From positions 248,001 to 312,000 of the forward strand of contig CAJTIY010000001.1 of the NCBI GenBank assembly GCA_910576555.1: a stretch of 64,000 nt of DNA, read 5' to 3'. Under the pieces are notes generated by a model. The model was given only the letters and a program-made list of their open reading frames with translations, was not told where the DNA came from and searched no databases. This DNA comes from an uncultured Alistipes sp. Its GTDB lineage: Bacteria > Bacteroidota > Bacteroidia > Bacteroidales > Rikenellaceae. The position numbers and the translations under genes were made by a program. Below, piece after piece: positions 25,536 through 34,291 of this stretch; the first letter of the stretch is position 1, and each line of letters opens with the position of its first letter.

Positions 25536-26912
25536 ATGAAAAAGATAATGATCATCTGCGCCGCAGCGGCCCTTACGGCCTGCGGCATCTACAAGCCCTA
25601 CAGCCGTCCCGACGACATCGCGACCGACGGGCTCTACGGCACGGCCGAGACGGCCGACTCGACGACGCTGGGCGACCTCGCATGGCAGGAGCTCTTCACC
25701 GACCCGCAGCTGCAGGCGCTCGTCGGGCAGGCCCTCGCCGGCAACACCGACCTGCAGTCGGCCCACTGGCGTATCGAGGAGGCTGCCGCGACGCTCAAAT
25801 CGGCGCGTCTGGCCTATCTGCCCTCGTTCAACTTCGCACCGCAGGGATCGATCAGCAGCTTCGACAACGGCCCCGCATCGAAGACCTACACCATTCCGGT
25901 CACGGCCGGATGGCAGATCGACATCTTCAATGCGCTGACCAACGCCAAACGCCGCGCTAAGGCGCTCTACGCCCAGAGCGAGGAGTACGAGCAGGCCGTA
26001 CGGACGCAGCTCATCGCCTCGGTGGCCAACCTCTACTACACGCTGCTGATGCTCGACGAGCAATACGCCGTCTCGCAGCAGACCGCCGCGAAGTGGCACC
26101 AAAGCGTCGAGACGATGCGTGCGCTCAAAGAGGCAGGCATGACCAACGAGGCGGGCGTGGCCCAGTACGAAGCCAACTACGCCGCCATCGAGGCCTCGCT
26201 GTTCGATCTGGAGCACAACATCAAAGAGGTCGAAAACAGCCTCTGCTCCGTACTGGCCGAGGCGCCGCACACCATCGAGCGCGGCCGCTTCGCCGAGCAG
26301 CATCTGCCCGCGGAGCTGACCGTCGGCGTGCCCTTGCGCATGCTCACGGCACGGCCCGACGTCCGCATGGCCGAATTCGCGCTCATGCAGTCCTACTACG
26401 CCACGGCCGAAGCGCGCTCGGCGCTCTATCCGTCGATCACATTGAGCGGCACGGCCGGCTGGACCAACAACGCCGGAGTGATCGTCAATCCCGGCAAGCT
26501 GATCCTCTCGGCCGCCGGATCGCTCCTGCAGCCGATCTTCAACGCCAATGCCAACCGCGCCCGCGTGAAGATCGCCAAAGCCCAGCAGGAGGAGGCGAAA
26601 CTCTCGTTCCGCCAAACGCTGCTCAACGCCGGCGCCGAGGTTAACAACGCCCTCTCGCAGTGCCAGACGGCACGCGCGAAGAGCGACCTGCGCGCCCGTC
26701 AGATCGGCTCGCTCGAGCGGGCCGTGGAGAGCACCGAGCTGCTCATGCAGCACGGCAGCGCCACCTACCTCGAGGTGCTGACGGCACAGCAGGCGCTGCT
26801 CTCGGCACGGCTGTCGCAGATCGCCGACCGCTTTGACGAGATGCAGGGCTTCGTGAACCTCTATCAGGCACTCGGAGGAGGTCGCGATCTCGACGAACCG
26901 ACGGACCGATGA
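25536..26912 (+). CDS. TolC-like outer-membrane efflux lipoprotein (NodT family)
   Basis: A 458-residue outer-membrane factor with a lipobox (LTAC, Cys16) and two OEP repeats of long helices with short beta-hairpins (LAGNTDLQSAHWRIEEAAAT; QGFVNLYQALGGGRDL at the end). It completes the tripartite pump. The start at 25536 overlaps nothing: the pump gene stops at 25531. The conserved VPLRMLTARPDVRMAEFAL segment is typical of NodT-type channels. A bidirectional terminator follows. Confidence 0.95.
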   Translation: MKKIMIICAAAALTACGIYKPYSRPDDIATDGLYGTAETADSTTLGDLAWQELFTDPQLQALVGQALAGNTDLQSAHWRIEEAAATLKSARLAYLPSFNFAPQGSISSFDNGPASKTYTIPVTAGWQIDIFNALTNAKRRAKALYAQSEEYEQAVRTQLIASVANLYYTLLMLDEQYAVSQQTAAKWHQSVETMRALKEAGMTNEAGVAQYEANYAAIEASLFDLEHNIKEVENSLCSVLAEAPHTIERGRFAEQHLPAELTVGVPLRMLTARPDVRMAEFALMQSYYATAEARSALYPSITLSGTAGWTNNAGVIVNPGKLILSAAGSLLQPIFNANANRARVKIAKAQQEEAKLSFRQTLLNAGAEVNNALSQCQTARAKSDLRARQIGSLERAVESTELLMQHGSATYLEVLTAQQALLSARLSQIADRFDEMQGFVNLYQALGGGRDLDEPTDR

Positions 26913-26964
26913 AAAGGGGAGGGGTGACGGTCTTCTCGTCCGTCATCCTACTGGTTCCAACGAC

Positions 26965-26997
26965 AAAAGGGCTGTTCCTTAACGGAACAGCCCTTTT
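26965..26997 (+). terminator. Terminator of the RND operon
   Basis: A perfect 14-bp stem (26965-26978 with 26984-26997) with loop TTAAC. The arm ends in TTTT, and in AAAA on the other side, so it can act in both directions. Confidence 0.85.
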
Positions 26998-27074
26998 CGA
27001 TTGCGTAAACCGTAGGGGAGGGAGCGCAAAACACACCGCCCCCGCTTACGGCATGCGAACATCTCCGGCAGCGT

Positions 27075-28400
27075 CTAACGCGTCGTATCGCGCACACAAC
27101 GCACCGAAACGCCGTATGTTACGTTCAGCGTCGACAGCGAAGCGGCCATTCCTTCGCCATAGGACCAGCAGCTGAATTTGCCGTCCTCGACGGTGGCTCC
27201 CATCAGATAGCCCCGGTCTGCCGATCCGTATCGGCCGCCGCTCACATTCACGATCCAATACCCGGCCGGAGTCAGGAATCCGCTCCCGGCCTCAGCCAAC
27301 GAAGCCAGCTCGTCGCGATCGGGAATGTGCCAGCCCGCAGGACAAATACCCTGAACGGGACCTTCGGCAACAACCCCGGCATCGCCCACAGCCGTCGCAT
27401 AGTCGTAGAGCAAGCCGAGCGTCTCCGTATCGGAACTCCCTACGGCCGGATCCCAGACACCCTCTTGCTTCGTCGCACCGGCAGGCATATAGCGGAGATT
27501 CTCGGCCATCCACTCCCGACCGGCAATCGTCGTCGTGCGGTAGGTTTCGCCCTCGTATTCGAGGCTGCCCGCGTCGTCCGCAGCGCCGCCGCCGATGCTT
27601 CCGCCATCCTCCCAATCCTCGATATCGCCGCTGATGCCGACCGATATGTCGATATCGCTCACTTCAATCGCAAGATCGTAGCGCCGACCGCTTTCGAGCA
27701 ACGTCGTCGGGATCGCACGACTGCGCTCCTTGCCGTCGGACATCGTCACCGAAACGGTCAGAGCCGCCTCTTGGGGCACGAGCACCGCGCGATAGACGGC
27801 GCCCGCCGTCGCTTCGAATGCCGTAACGGTCGATGCGGCCGCATCGCTCTTCACCGCGACGGCGGGTACGGTGAGGTCGACCTCGGCCGTCGGCACCGAA
27901 CCGCCGATCGCAACCGACTTCACGGTCGCTTGGGATTTGTTCTCCACTCCGATGGTAAGCTGCGCCATCAGGTGCCGGAACCGCATCGATACGGGTGCCG
28001 CCGCAGGGGTCACCTCCTTGCGCACGGCGGCGAGCAGGTCCGACGAGGTGCAGCCCGCACGCTGGTCCGCAGCCACCGTAAAGAGGGTAGGAGCTCCCTC
28101 CTCCGCATAGGGATAGTAGGCCGTCAAGGTCGACTTCTCGTTCATATCGTTGTACCAGAGCAGGCCGTCGGCCTTGAATGCCGTGCCGTCGTAAGTCATC
28201 GCCCGGTTATCGACATAGGTACCCGTCTCGCGTACTATCGTCAGACCGATCCGGTCTCCGGAATCGAAGTGCAGCCCGGTCACCCGGGTTTCGATCATGG
28301 GTACGATTTTCACCAGCGGCAACGATGCGTCCTCCTCGGCGCATGCCGCGGCTCCCGTCAGCGCTACGGCCGCGAGGAGCGTTCGAAATGAGTTCTTCAT
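27075..28400 (-). CDS. Fimbrillin-family lipoprotein with C-terminal FISUMP domain
   Basis: A 441-residue surface lipoprotein (AAAC, Cys20). The N-terminal two thirds have the beta-sandwich pattern of the fimbrillin family (FDSGDRIGLTIV; YNDMNEKSTLTAYYPYAEEG). After a Gly/Asp linker (GGSIGGGAADDAG) the last 170 residues form a FISUMP domain (TIAGREWMAENLRYMPAG, GICPAGWHIPDRDELASL, YGVSVRCVRD). The combination suggests a fimbrial tip or adhesin-like surface protein; the ligand is unknown. Its promoter is TAAATTTG at 28439-28446. It runs in the same direction as the related gene at 28718, but the two are separated by a terminator. Confidence 0.8.
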   Translation of the reverse strand: MKNSFRTLLAAVALTGAAACAEEDASLPLVKIVPMIETRVTGLHFDSGDRIGLTIVRETGTYVDNRAMTYDGTAFKADGLLWYNDMNEKSTLTAYYPYAEEGAPTLFTVAADQRAGCTSSDLLAAVRKEVTPAAAPVSMRFRHLMAQLTIGVENKSQATVKSVAIGGSVPTAEVDLTVPAVAVKSDAAASTVTAFEATAGAVYRAVLVPQEAALTVSVTMSDGKERSRAIPTTLLESGRRYDLAIEVSDIDISVGISGDIEDWEDGGSIGGGAADDAGSLEYEGETYRTTTIAGREWMAENLRYMPAGATKQEGVWDPAVGSSDTETLGLLYDYATAVGDAGVVAEGPVQGICPAGWHIPDRDELASLAEAGSGFLTPAGYWIVNVSGGRYGSADRGYLMGATVEDGKFSCWSYGEGMAASLSTLNVTYGVSVRCVRDTTR

Positions 28401-28438
28401 AGTATCTGTGTGTGTGTTAGGCTTGCGTCTGTTTCTTA

Positions 28439-28446
28439 CAAATTTA
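28439..28446 (-). promoter_or_regulatory. Promoter -7 box of the FISUMP lipoprotein gene
   Basis: TAAATTTG on the minus strand, 39 bases before the ATG at 28400. The rest of 28447-28665 shows no gene or further signal. Confidence 0.55.
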
Positions 28447-28665
28447 AGACTTTTTATTTCATCCGCAAATATTCCGCACACATTTTTCGCCTTCGCATCC
28501 TCCGTCCGGTTCGTCTGTCTCTTTCGTCGTAGCGGCATGTTCGAACTCGTCCGCAGCTGTCGACCATATGCCGCATCGCTGTCCGAGCACCCGGCGCCTT
28601 GACTCGGCCCCGCAACGATCGCCGGTCCGAAGCACTTCCGGATCTGCTCGGGCCCCATACGAAGA

Positions 28666-28690
28666 AAGCCGGGCGTTGATCGCCCGGCTT
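28666..28690 (-). terminator. Terminator of the second FISUMP lipoprotein gene
   Basis: A 10-bp GC-rich stem (28666-28675 with 28681-28690) and five-base loop, 27 bases beyond the stop at 28718. The minus-strand flank carries TTC and T-rich bases. Confidence 0.7.
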
Positions 28691-28717
28691 CCGCCTTTCC
28701 GAACTTCCGTCCGCCGC

Positions 28718-30160
28718 TTACTCCTTCACGCAGCGTACCGGCATGCCGTTCGCACGTCCCATCGCTTCACCGTTGTGCACGCCGCTGCCCGGAACATCGC
28801 TCTTGTTGAACCAGAAATAGAACGCCGAAGCGACTCCGGCGGACGCGGCTTCCGTCGTCCAATAATAGCCCGTCCACGGCTGCATGTCCATAGCAGCGTT
28901 GCGTACGGGCAGGTTGTCGTAAATATTGTTGATCTTGCCGTCGAGGTAGAGCCGGTATCCGGCACCGATGAAGAGCGCCTGCACGCCGTTGCGCTCCAGC
29001 TGCCAGCCGAACTTATCGGCATAACGATCGGCCGCATCGGCTCCGTCGAGCGGCTCCGCGATGATCCATCCCGCAAATGCGGAGGGATCCGCCACACGCC
29101 AGCCGGCAGGGCAGGGGTCGTATACGGTTTTCGTCTGCGCCCAACGCACGGCACCGCTCTCCGCACACCAGTCCGCATCCTTCTCCGCCGTAAGGAACGT
29201 CAGCGGATGGCGCACGGCATACTCCTGCGTACCCGTCTTGGCATCCGAGGCCTCCGTCGTCAGATAGACGCGACGGCTCTTGCCGTTGTACATAGCCGCC
29301 GAAGCCCCCTGCGAGGCCTGATAGGTGTTCGGACCGATGAAGGGCTCCTTGCGGCCCCACTGGTAATAAAGACCGTACGAGGCGAGAATATCCTCCGACG
29401 TGCCGTTCGCGGCGCCAAGCGCACCGAGGTTGCGGCGCATCATCGTCACTCCGTCGGTGGAGACGACCCCTTCCGGCGCCTCCGGATCGTAGTCTGCGAC
29501 CCACACGTGCCAACTCCAGAGCAGGTCGCCCCGCTTGTCGTAGGCTCCGATCAGCGCATTTCCCTCCTTCAGCGGATCGTCCGTGCCTTCGGGGACATAG
29601 AACGATACGCGTCCGTCCTCCAACGCGAGGTATTCGATCAGGCCCGTACGCGACTGCCAGACGATCTCGACCGAAGCCGTAGCCAGCTGCACTCCGTCGG
29701 GTCGGTGCAGGGCATCGAAGGTGTAGTGCGTTCCGGGCTGCGAGGCAAGGTAGCAGTTCGACCGGTCGGCATGGGCCACGGTCGCGGCACGCGCCACGAA
29801 CAGCTTCGCCGTCACCGCCGTGCGCTCTCCGGCACGCCCCGTGAGAGTGATCGTACCCGATTCGGCTACCTTCTTGCCGTCGGCATCCGTATCGCCGAGC
29901 GGCGCCTTGATCGTGATGGTCCGCGCCGCGACATCAAGCACCGGCTCTTCCCAGCCGTCCGGCGTACCGCTCACGCCGAGCGACGACGCTGCGACGCCCG
30001 AAGCGGCATACGACACCGTCGCACGCTCTCCCGCAGCCACGAACACCGCCGGAGCAGCGAAAGAGAGCGAGCCGGAAGCATCATCCTTGTTGCACGACAC
30101 AGCGAGCGCCGTCGCGCATGCGAGCGCCAGCACCCGTCTTGCGAATCCTTTCATATTCAT
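28718..30160 (-). CDS. Large surface lipoprotein with C-terminal FISUMP-like domain
   Basis: About 480 residues with a lipobox (AVSC). The N-terminal part (FAAPAVFVAAGERATVSYAA) looks like a BACON or Ig-like beta-domain. The middle has RSNCYLASQPGTHYTF, WSWHVWVADYDPE and MMRRNLGAL, which recur in Bacteroidales surface proteins. The end (YDPCPAGWRVADPSAFAGW ... GMPVRCVKE) is FISUMP-like. It is probably an outer-surface adhesin or structural protein. Two starts are possible: 30160 (MNMKG) and 30154 (MKG). The promoter leaves a leader of about 13 or 19 bases, so either could be used. Confidence 0.75.
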   Translation of the reverse strand: MNMKGFARRVLALACATALAVSCNKDDASGSLSFAAPAVFVAAGERATVSYAASGVAASSLGVSGTPDGWEEPVLDVAARTITIKAPLGDTDADGKKVAESGTITLTGRAGERTAVTAKLFVARAATVAHADRSNCYLASQPGTHYTFDALHRPDGVQLATASVEIVWQSRTGLIEYLALEDGRVSFYVPEGTDDPLKEGNALIGAYDKRGDLLWSWHVWVADYDPEAPEGVVSTDGVTMMRRNLGALGAANGTSEDILASYGLYYQWGRKEPFIGPNTYQASQGASAAMYNGKSRRVYLTTEASDAKTGTQEYAVRHPLTFLTAEKDADWCAESGAVRWAQTKTVYDPCPAGWRVADPSAFAGWIIAEPLDGADAADRYADKFGWQLERNGVQALFIGAGYRLYLDGKINNIYDNLPVRNAAMDMQPWTGYYWTTEAASAGVASAFYFWFNKSDVPGSGVHNGEAMGRANGMPVRCVKE

Positions 30161-30179
30161 TCCGTTCAAAAAATCTTTG

Positions 30180-30187
30180 CAAAGATA
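30180..30187 (-). promoter_or_regulatory. Promoter -7 box of the large surface lipoprotein
   Basis: TATCTTTG on the minus strand; the expected start near 30173 gives an unusually short leader. Confidence 0.65.
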
Positions 30188-30276
30188 CCAAAAAGCGACG
30201 TAAATCCTACATGCGTCTCCCGAATATTTGCATCGGGGAACGATTATTGTCGCCCCTATTCCAACGAACTGTCGCA

Positions 30277-31062
30277 ATGAATAGTATGTCGCACCCGAAA
30301 AACAATTCCGCGGATACGTCCGCCGTTTTTTCCGTCACCGTCACCGAACGGGGCCCGTTGCTCGTCCACGGCCGTCCGCCGCTGACGCTGCAGATCATCG
30401 CCACCGACGAGCGCAACGAAAGCCGCAGCTTCCGCACGGGACAGCGCTTCTCCACCGACGCCGAACCCACGGCCCTATGCCGCTGCGGCGCCTCGAAGCG
30501 CAAGCCCTACTGCGACGGCAGCCACACCCGCGCCGAGTGGGACCCGACGCTCACGGCCTCCGAGGAGCCGTTGCTGGAGGGCGCGGAGCGGATCGAAGGG
30601 GAGACCCTCGTGCTGACCGACAATCCGGCTTACTGCGTCTTCGCACGCTTCTGCCACCCCGACGGCGATACGTGGACGCTCACCGAGCATTCCGAAGATC
30701 CCGCAGCGCGGAAACAGGCCATCCGCGAAGCGTCGCTCTGCCCGAGCGCCCGCCTCACGGCATGGGATCGCACGACGAAACGCCCCTACGAGTTCCGCTA
30801 CGAACCGAGTCTCGGCCTGATCGAGGACCCGGTCGTCGGAGCCAGCGGCGGGGTATGGGTCCGCGGCGGCATCCCCATCCGGCGCGAAGACGGCCGCACG
30901 TACGAGCTCCGCAACCGGGTCGTTCTCTGCCGCTGCGGTCAATCGGCGAACAAACCCTACTGCGACGGCACGCACGCCGCCGTCAAATGGCAGGACGGCC
31001 TCGAAGCAGCAGCAGCCGAACGCACCGAGGAGCCCGCACCGGAACCCGTCCCTGCGGAATGA
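30277..31062 (+). CDS. Two-CDGSH iron-sulfur protein
   Basis: A 261-residue soluble protein with two CDGSH zinc-finger-like [2Fe-2S] motifs. The first, at residues about 67-85, reads CRCGASKRKPYCDGSH; the second, near residues 219-236, reads CRCGQSANKPYCDGTH. Each has the three Cys and one His that hold the cluster. The region between them (TDNPAYCVFARFCH; SLCPSARLTAWDRTT) occurs in relatives but has no clear function. It is likely an electron-transfer or redox-sensing protein. An in-frame ATG at 30286 is an alternative start. It is monocistronic and ends in a shared terminator. Confidence 0.85.
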   Translation: MNSMSHPKNNSADTSAVFSVTVTERGPLLVHGRPPLTLQIIATDERNESRSFRTGQRFSTDAEPTALCRCGASKRKPYCDGSHTRAEWDPTLTASEEPLLEGAERIEGETLVLTDNPAYCVFARFCHPDGDTWTLTEHSEDPAARKQAIREASLCPSARLTAWDRTTKRPYEFRYEPSLGLIEDPVVGASGGVWVRGGIPIRREDGRTYELRNRVVLCRCGQSANKPYCDGTHAAVKWQDGLEAAAAERTEEPAPEPVPAE

Positions 31063-31082
31063 CGGCCGGCACCGAAGCCCCA

Positions 31083-31120
31083 TACAAGGCAGCCTCCCCG
31101 TCGGGGGAGGCTGCCTTGTA
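31083..31120. terminator. Bidirectional terminator between the CDGSH gene and floA
   Basis: A perfect 17-bp stem (31083-31099 with 31104-31120) with a four-base loop, placed between convergent genes. Confidence 0.85.
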
Positions 31121-31152
31121 CGCATCCGGAGCTGCGGAACCGGACGTTCCTT

Positions 31153-32124
31153 CTACTTCTTCTCCGGCTTGGCGATCGTCTCGCGCATCGACGTATCGGC
31201 CATGATGTTCTTCATCTTGTAGTAATCCATGATCCCCAGATTGCCGTTGCGGAACGCCTCGGCCATCGCCAGCGGCACCTCCGCTTCGGCGAGGATCACT
31301 TTGGCGCGCGCGTCCTGCGCCTTCGCCATATTCTCCTGTTCGAGCGCTACGGCCATCGCACGCCGCTCTTCGGCCTTTGCCTGCGCGATGTTCTTGTCGG
31401 CCTGCGCCTGATCCATCTGCAGCTGCGCGCCGATGTTCTTACCCACGTCGATATCGGCGATATCGATCGACAGGATCTCGAACGCCGTACCGGCATCGAG
31501 ACCCTTCTCGAGCACCACGCGCGAAATCGAATCGGGATTCTCGAGCACGATCTTGTGCGAAGCCGCCGAACCGATCGACGAGACGATACCCTCGCCGACA
31601 CGCGCCAAGACGGTCTCCTCGCCGGCACCGCCGACCAGCTGCTTGATGTTGGCACGCACCGTCACGCGTGCTTTGGCGATCAGCTGGATGCCGTCCTTCG
31701 CCACAGCGGCCACGGGCGGCGTGTTGATGACTTTGGGGTTCACCGACATCTGCACGGCCTCGAACACGTCGCGGCCCGCGAGGTCGATGGCCGTCGCCAT
31801 CTTGAAGTCGAGCATGATGTTGGCCTTCTGCGCCGAAACGAGCGCGTGCACCACGTTGGTGACGTTGCCTCCGGCGAGGTAGTGGGCCTCCAGCTCGTTG
31901 GGATTGAGGTCCAGACCGGCCTTCGTGCTCTCGATCATCGACGACACGATGGTCGAAGGCGGCACTTTGCGCCAGCGCATCAGAATGAGTTGCAGCAGGC
32001 TCACGCGTACGCCCGACACCAATGCCGAGAACCAGAGTCCCACCGGAATGAAATAAAACACGAGCCAGATCGCGAAAAGGCTCACAAAGACGATCAATAC
32101 GATCATGCCTGCCTGAAAGTCCAT
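31153..32124 (-). CDS. floA: Flotillin-like membrane-domain protein FloA
   Basis: A 323-residue protein with a membrane-inserted N-terminus (GMIVLIVFVSLFAIWLVFYF) followed by an SPFH/PHB-like domain (GIQLIAKARVTVRANIKQLV) and a long Ala/Glu/Gln coiled segment (AQADKNIAQAKAEERRAMAV). This is the FloA/UPF0365 family, which organises functional membrane microdomains. Length is normal. An NfeD-type protein is encoded just upstream in the same direction, the usual partner of flotillins. Confidence 0.93.
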   Translation of the reverse strand: MDFQAGMIVLIVFVSLFAIWLVFYFIPVGLWFSALVSGVRVSLLQLILMRWRKVPPSTIVSSMIESTKAGLDLNPNELEAHYLAGGNVTNVVHALVSAQKANIMLDFKMATAIDLAGRDVFEAVQMSVNPKVINTPPVAAVAKDGIQLIAKARVTVRANIKQLVGGAGEETVLARVGEGIVSSIGSAASHKIVLENPDSISRVVLEKGLDAGTAFEILSIDIADIDVGKNIGAQLQMDQAQADKNIAQAKAEERRAMAVALEQENMAKAQDARAKVILAEAEVPLAMAEAFRNGNLGIMDYYKMKNIMADTSMRETIAKPEKK

Positions 32125-32215
32125 AAGCTGATTATTTAGTTGATTCGATTAGTCCATCCGTACGTGCAGCGCTTTTCCGGACCGCGGCCCGCATGCCTGC
32201 GTCGTCGAAACGGGA

Positions 32216-32659
32216 TCATGCCTTCCGATCGTCGACCGTGCGCACGATCACGCTGAAATTCTCGAAGCCCACGACCTCGACTTCGCGCTGCGGATCGACA
32301 TAGGCGCCCGTCGACTTGGCTTCGTACGTGCGTCCGCCGATCTCCACCTTGCCCATCGGCGAGAGGCGCGAAAGGGTAGTGCCCCGATCGCCCGCCCGCA
32401 ACTCCTCGGCAGGCAGCACGGGCATGCTCGACGAGCCGATCCGCTGATCGAGCGAAAAGCGCCGCCACGTGCGGGAACGCAACGACACGACCGTCACGAG
32501 CAACGCGAGCAGCACCACGACGACGATCGTGATGCAACCGCCCTGCATACCGAAATCGCGGAAACCCAACCAGATCGACACGCCGCCGCAGACGAGCGCC
32601 AGCACGCCGCCGACCGAAATTCCGGGCAGGAGCAGCAGCTCCGCCACCAAAAAGAGCAA
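32216..32659 (-). CDS. NfeD-family membrane protein, start uncertain (possible frameshift)
   Basis: This is a short NfeD protein: membrane segments (VLALVCGGVSIWLGF; ITIVVVVLLALLVTVVSL), then a soluble OB-fold (RGTTLSRLSPMGKVEIGGRT). It partners FloA downstream. In the frame given, the only plausible start is TTG at 32659. A better N-terminus, MELFFYIILLILLGLLFLVAE, would begin at ATG 32700 if a run of six A (32686-32691; T on the coding strand) had one more base. The gene may therefore be frameshifted, read with slippage, or mis-sequenced. The C-terminal OB-fold is complete. Confidence 0.8.
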   Translation of the reverse strand: MLFLVAELLLLPGISVGGVLALVCGGVSIWLGFRDFGMQGGCITIVVVVLLALLVTVVSLRSRTWRRFSLDQRIGSSSMPVLPAEELRAGDRGTTLSRLSPMGKVEIGGRTYEAKSTGAYVDPQREVEVVGFENFSVIVRTVDDRKA

Positions 32660-32749
32660 TCCGAGCAGGATCAGCAGTATGATATAAAAAAGAGTTCCAT
32701 AGCGCTTAAAAACGATCTTTTCAGGCTACAATATAGCGAAAAAATAGGA

Positions 32750-34291
32750 TCATTCCGCAATTTCGACCGTTTTTATTTCCGAAGAGCGATCCAGCGCTTC
32801 GAGGGCCGACACCGCGGCATCGGCCGCCTCGCGCTCCGCGAAGGGTCCCACGACGTAGCGGCCGTCGCCCGCACGCGAGAGTTCGACGCCCCCTTCCAGC
32901 GATCCGATCAGCTCCTTCATCGCCTCGGAAAGCTGCTCCGCACCGACGATCTCCACCCGGTAGCTGCGAACCGACCCGGGTTCGCGCGTGATGTTGCGGT
33001 ATTCGCCGTCGGTCCACACGACGATCTCCGGCCGCAGGAATCCCGCCCGCTTCATCTGCTGTTGCGCCGCCTCGGCCTCGTCGCGCGTGGCGAACGCACC
33101 GGCATAATAGCACCACTTGCCCTCCTCGTCGATACGGTAGCAGAGCGGCACGGCGCCGCGGAAGGTACTCGCCGCACGTTTGGTGTTGAACGTGCCGAGC
33201 AGAATGCGGTAGACCGTCCCGTGCGCATACATGCGGCACTCGGGGATCGGGTTCTGGTAGGTATAGCGGGGTGTGCGGACGATCTGGATGCTGTCGTACT
33301 CGATGAACGACCGCTCCTCGAGCACCGGACGGGGCACCCGGAAATCGATCTGGGCCAACTGTTTCGCGACGCCCCGCAGTGAATCGCGCGCAGCATCGAG
33401 ACCGAAGAACTCCGCGACGGCCGTCTCGTAGCCCACCGTCGCCTCCTTGCGCAGAAAGTAATCGGCCACGGCATCCGACGCCGTCCGTCCGCGCAGCGCC
33501 TCCACGGCCCGAGCCGTCTCGATACGCCGCTCCTCTTCGCGGCGGAGCAGTTCCTCCGCACCGTACTTCTCCATCAGGTAGTCGAAGGCGTACGTTTTGT
33601 TGTCATAGACATAATTCCAGATTCCGGCGAGCGAATCGGCAAGGGTGTCGTTCGCCCCTTCGACCGCTTCGAAGCACGCGGCGATCTCCAGAGCCTCCGC
33701 CTCGTTCAGCGCAGCGGCATAGGCTGCGACCAGATCGAGCGCCGTCTCCCGGTTGGCGAAGAAGCGGTTGACGCACTCCACGGCGCGCAGCTCCAGCCGC
33801 TGGGCACGCCGCAGCGCCGCATAATCGTTCTCCGGAAGTCCTTCGCGGAAGCAGACGTTGTCGATCAGGCTGCGCACCTTCAGCGACTCGGGCACCTCCG
33901 CGGTCGTCGGTCCCGCCGTCGGGGGCGCCGCATTCAAGTTGGCCAGCACCCAATCCTGCTCGATCGTGTTGATGCGGTCGACGAGCCGGCCCTTCTCGCT
34001 GCGCAGAGCGAAGATGCGCTCCTCCAGCTCCATGATCCGCCGCGCATGCTGCGACCGCTGCTCCGGGTCCTCGCGCAGCACGACGCGCAACCGCTCCACG
34101 GCCCCGACAATCGAATCCTCGCGCAGCTGCAGCTGCGCATCCTCGCGCAGCAGCGACATATACTCCTCGTTATTCTCGAGCCCCGCGATCCGGGCCTCGG
34201 GCGACTGCGCGAACGCTCCGAAGAGTCCGACGGCAACCGCAGCGAGCACTCCCGCGCACAATCCGCGACAAATAGGGTTTACCTCCACCAT
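32750..34291 (-). CDS. SPOR-domain envelope protein
   Basis: A 513-residue protein with an N-terminal hydrophobic segment (GLCAGVLAAVAVGLFGAFAQ) that is a signal peptide or anchor, a long helical middle (residues about 35-290, probable coiled coil: RIMELEERIFALRSEKGRLV), and one or two C-terminal SPOR-like repeats (YRILLGTFNTKRAA ... WCYYAGAFATRDEAEAAQQ; VEIVGAEQLSEA ... YVVGPFAEREAADAA). SPOR domains bind denuded peptidoglycan at division sites, so a cell-wall role is likely. Its first 13 bases overlap the end of trkH, so the two are cotranscribed. Confidence 0.75.
   Translation of the reverse strand: MVEVNPICRGLCAGVLAAVAVGLFGAFAQSPEARIAGLENNEEYMSLLREDAQLQLREDSIVGAVERLRVVLREDPEQRSQHARRIMELEERIFALRSEKGRLVDRINTIEQDWVLANLNAAPPTAGPTTAEVPESLKVRSLIDNVCFREGLPENDYAALRRAQRLELRAVECVNRFFANRETALDLVAAYAAALNEAEALEIAACFEAVEGANDTLADSLAGIWNYVYDNKTYAFDYLMEKYGAEELLRREEERRIETARAVEALRGRTASDAVADYFLRKEATVGYETAVAEFFGLDAARDSLRGVAKQLAQIDFRVPRPVLEERSFIEYDSIQIVRTPRYTYQNPIPECRMYAHGTVYRILLGTFNTKRAASTFRGAVPLCYRIDEEGKWCYYAGAFATRDEAEAAQQQMKRAGFLRPEIVVWTDGEYRNITREPGSVRSYRVEIVGAEQLSEAMKELIGSLEGGVELSRAGDGRYVVGPFAEREAADAAVSALEALDRSSEIKTVEIAE

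Noticed and set aside
22772..25588. A 938-codon open frame on the minus strand opposite the RND pump.
   Set aside because: Rich in Asp, Arg, His and Val as antisense of GC-rich codons; the pump gene is unmistakable.
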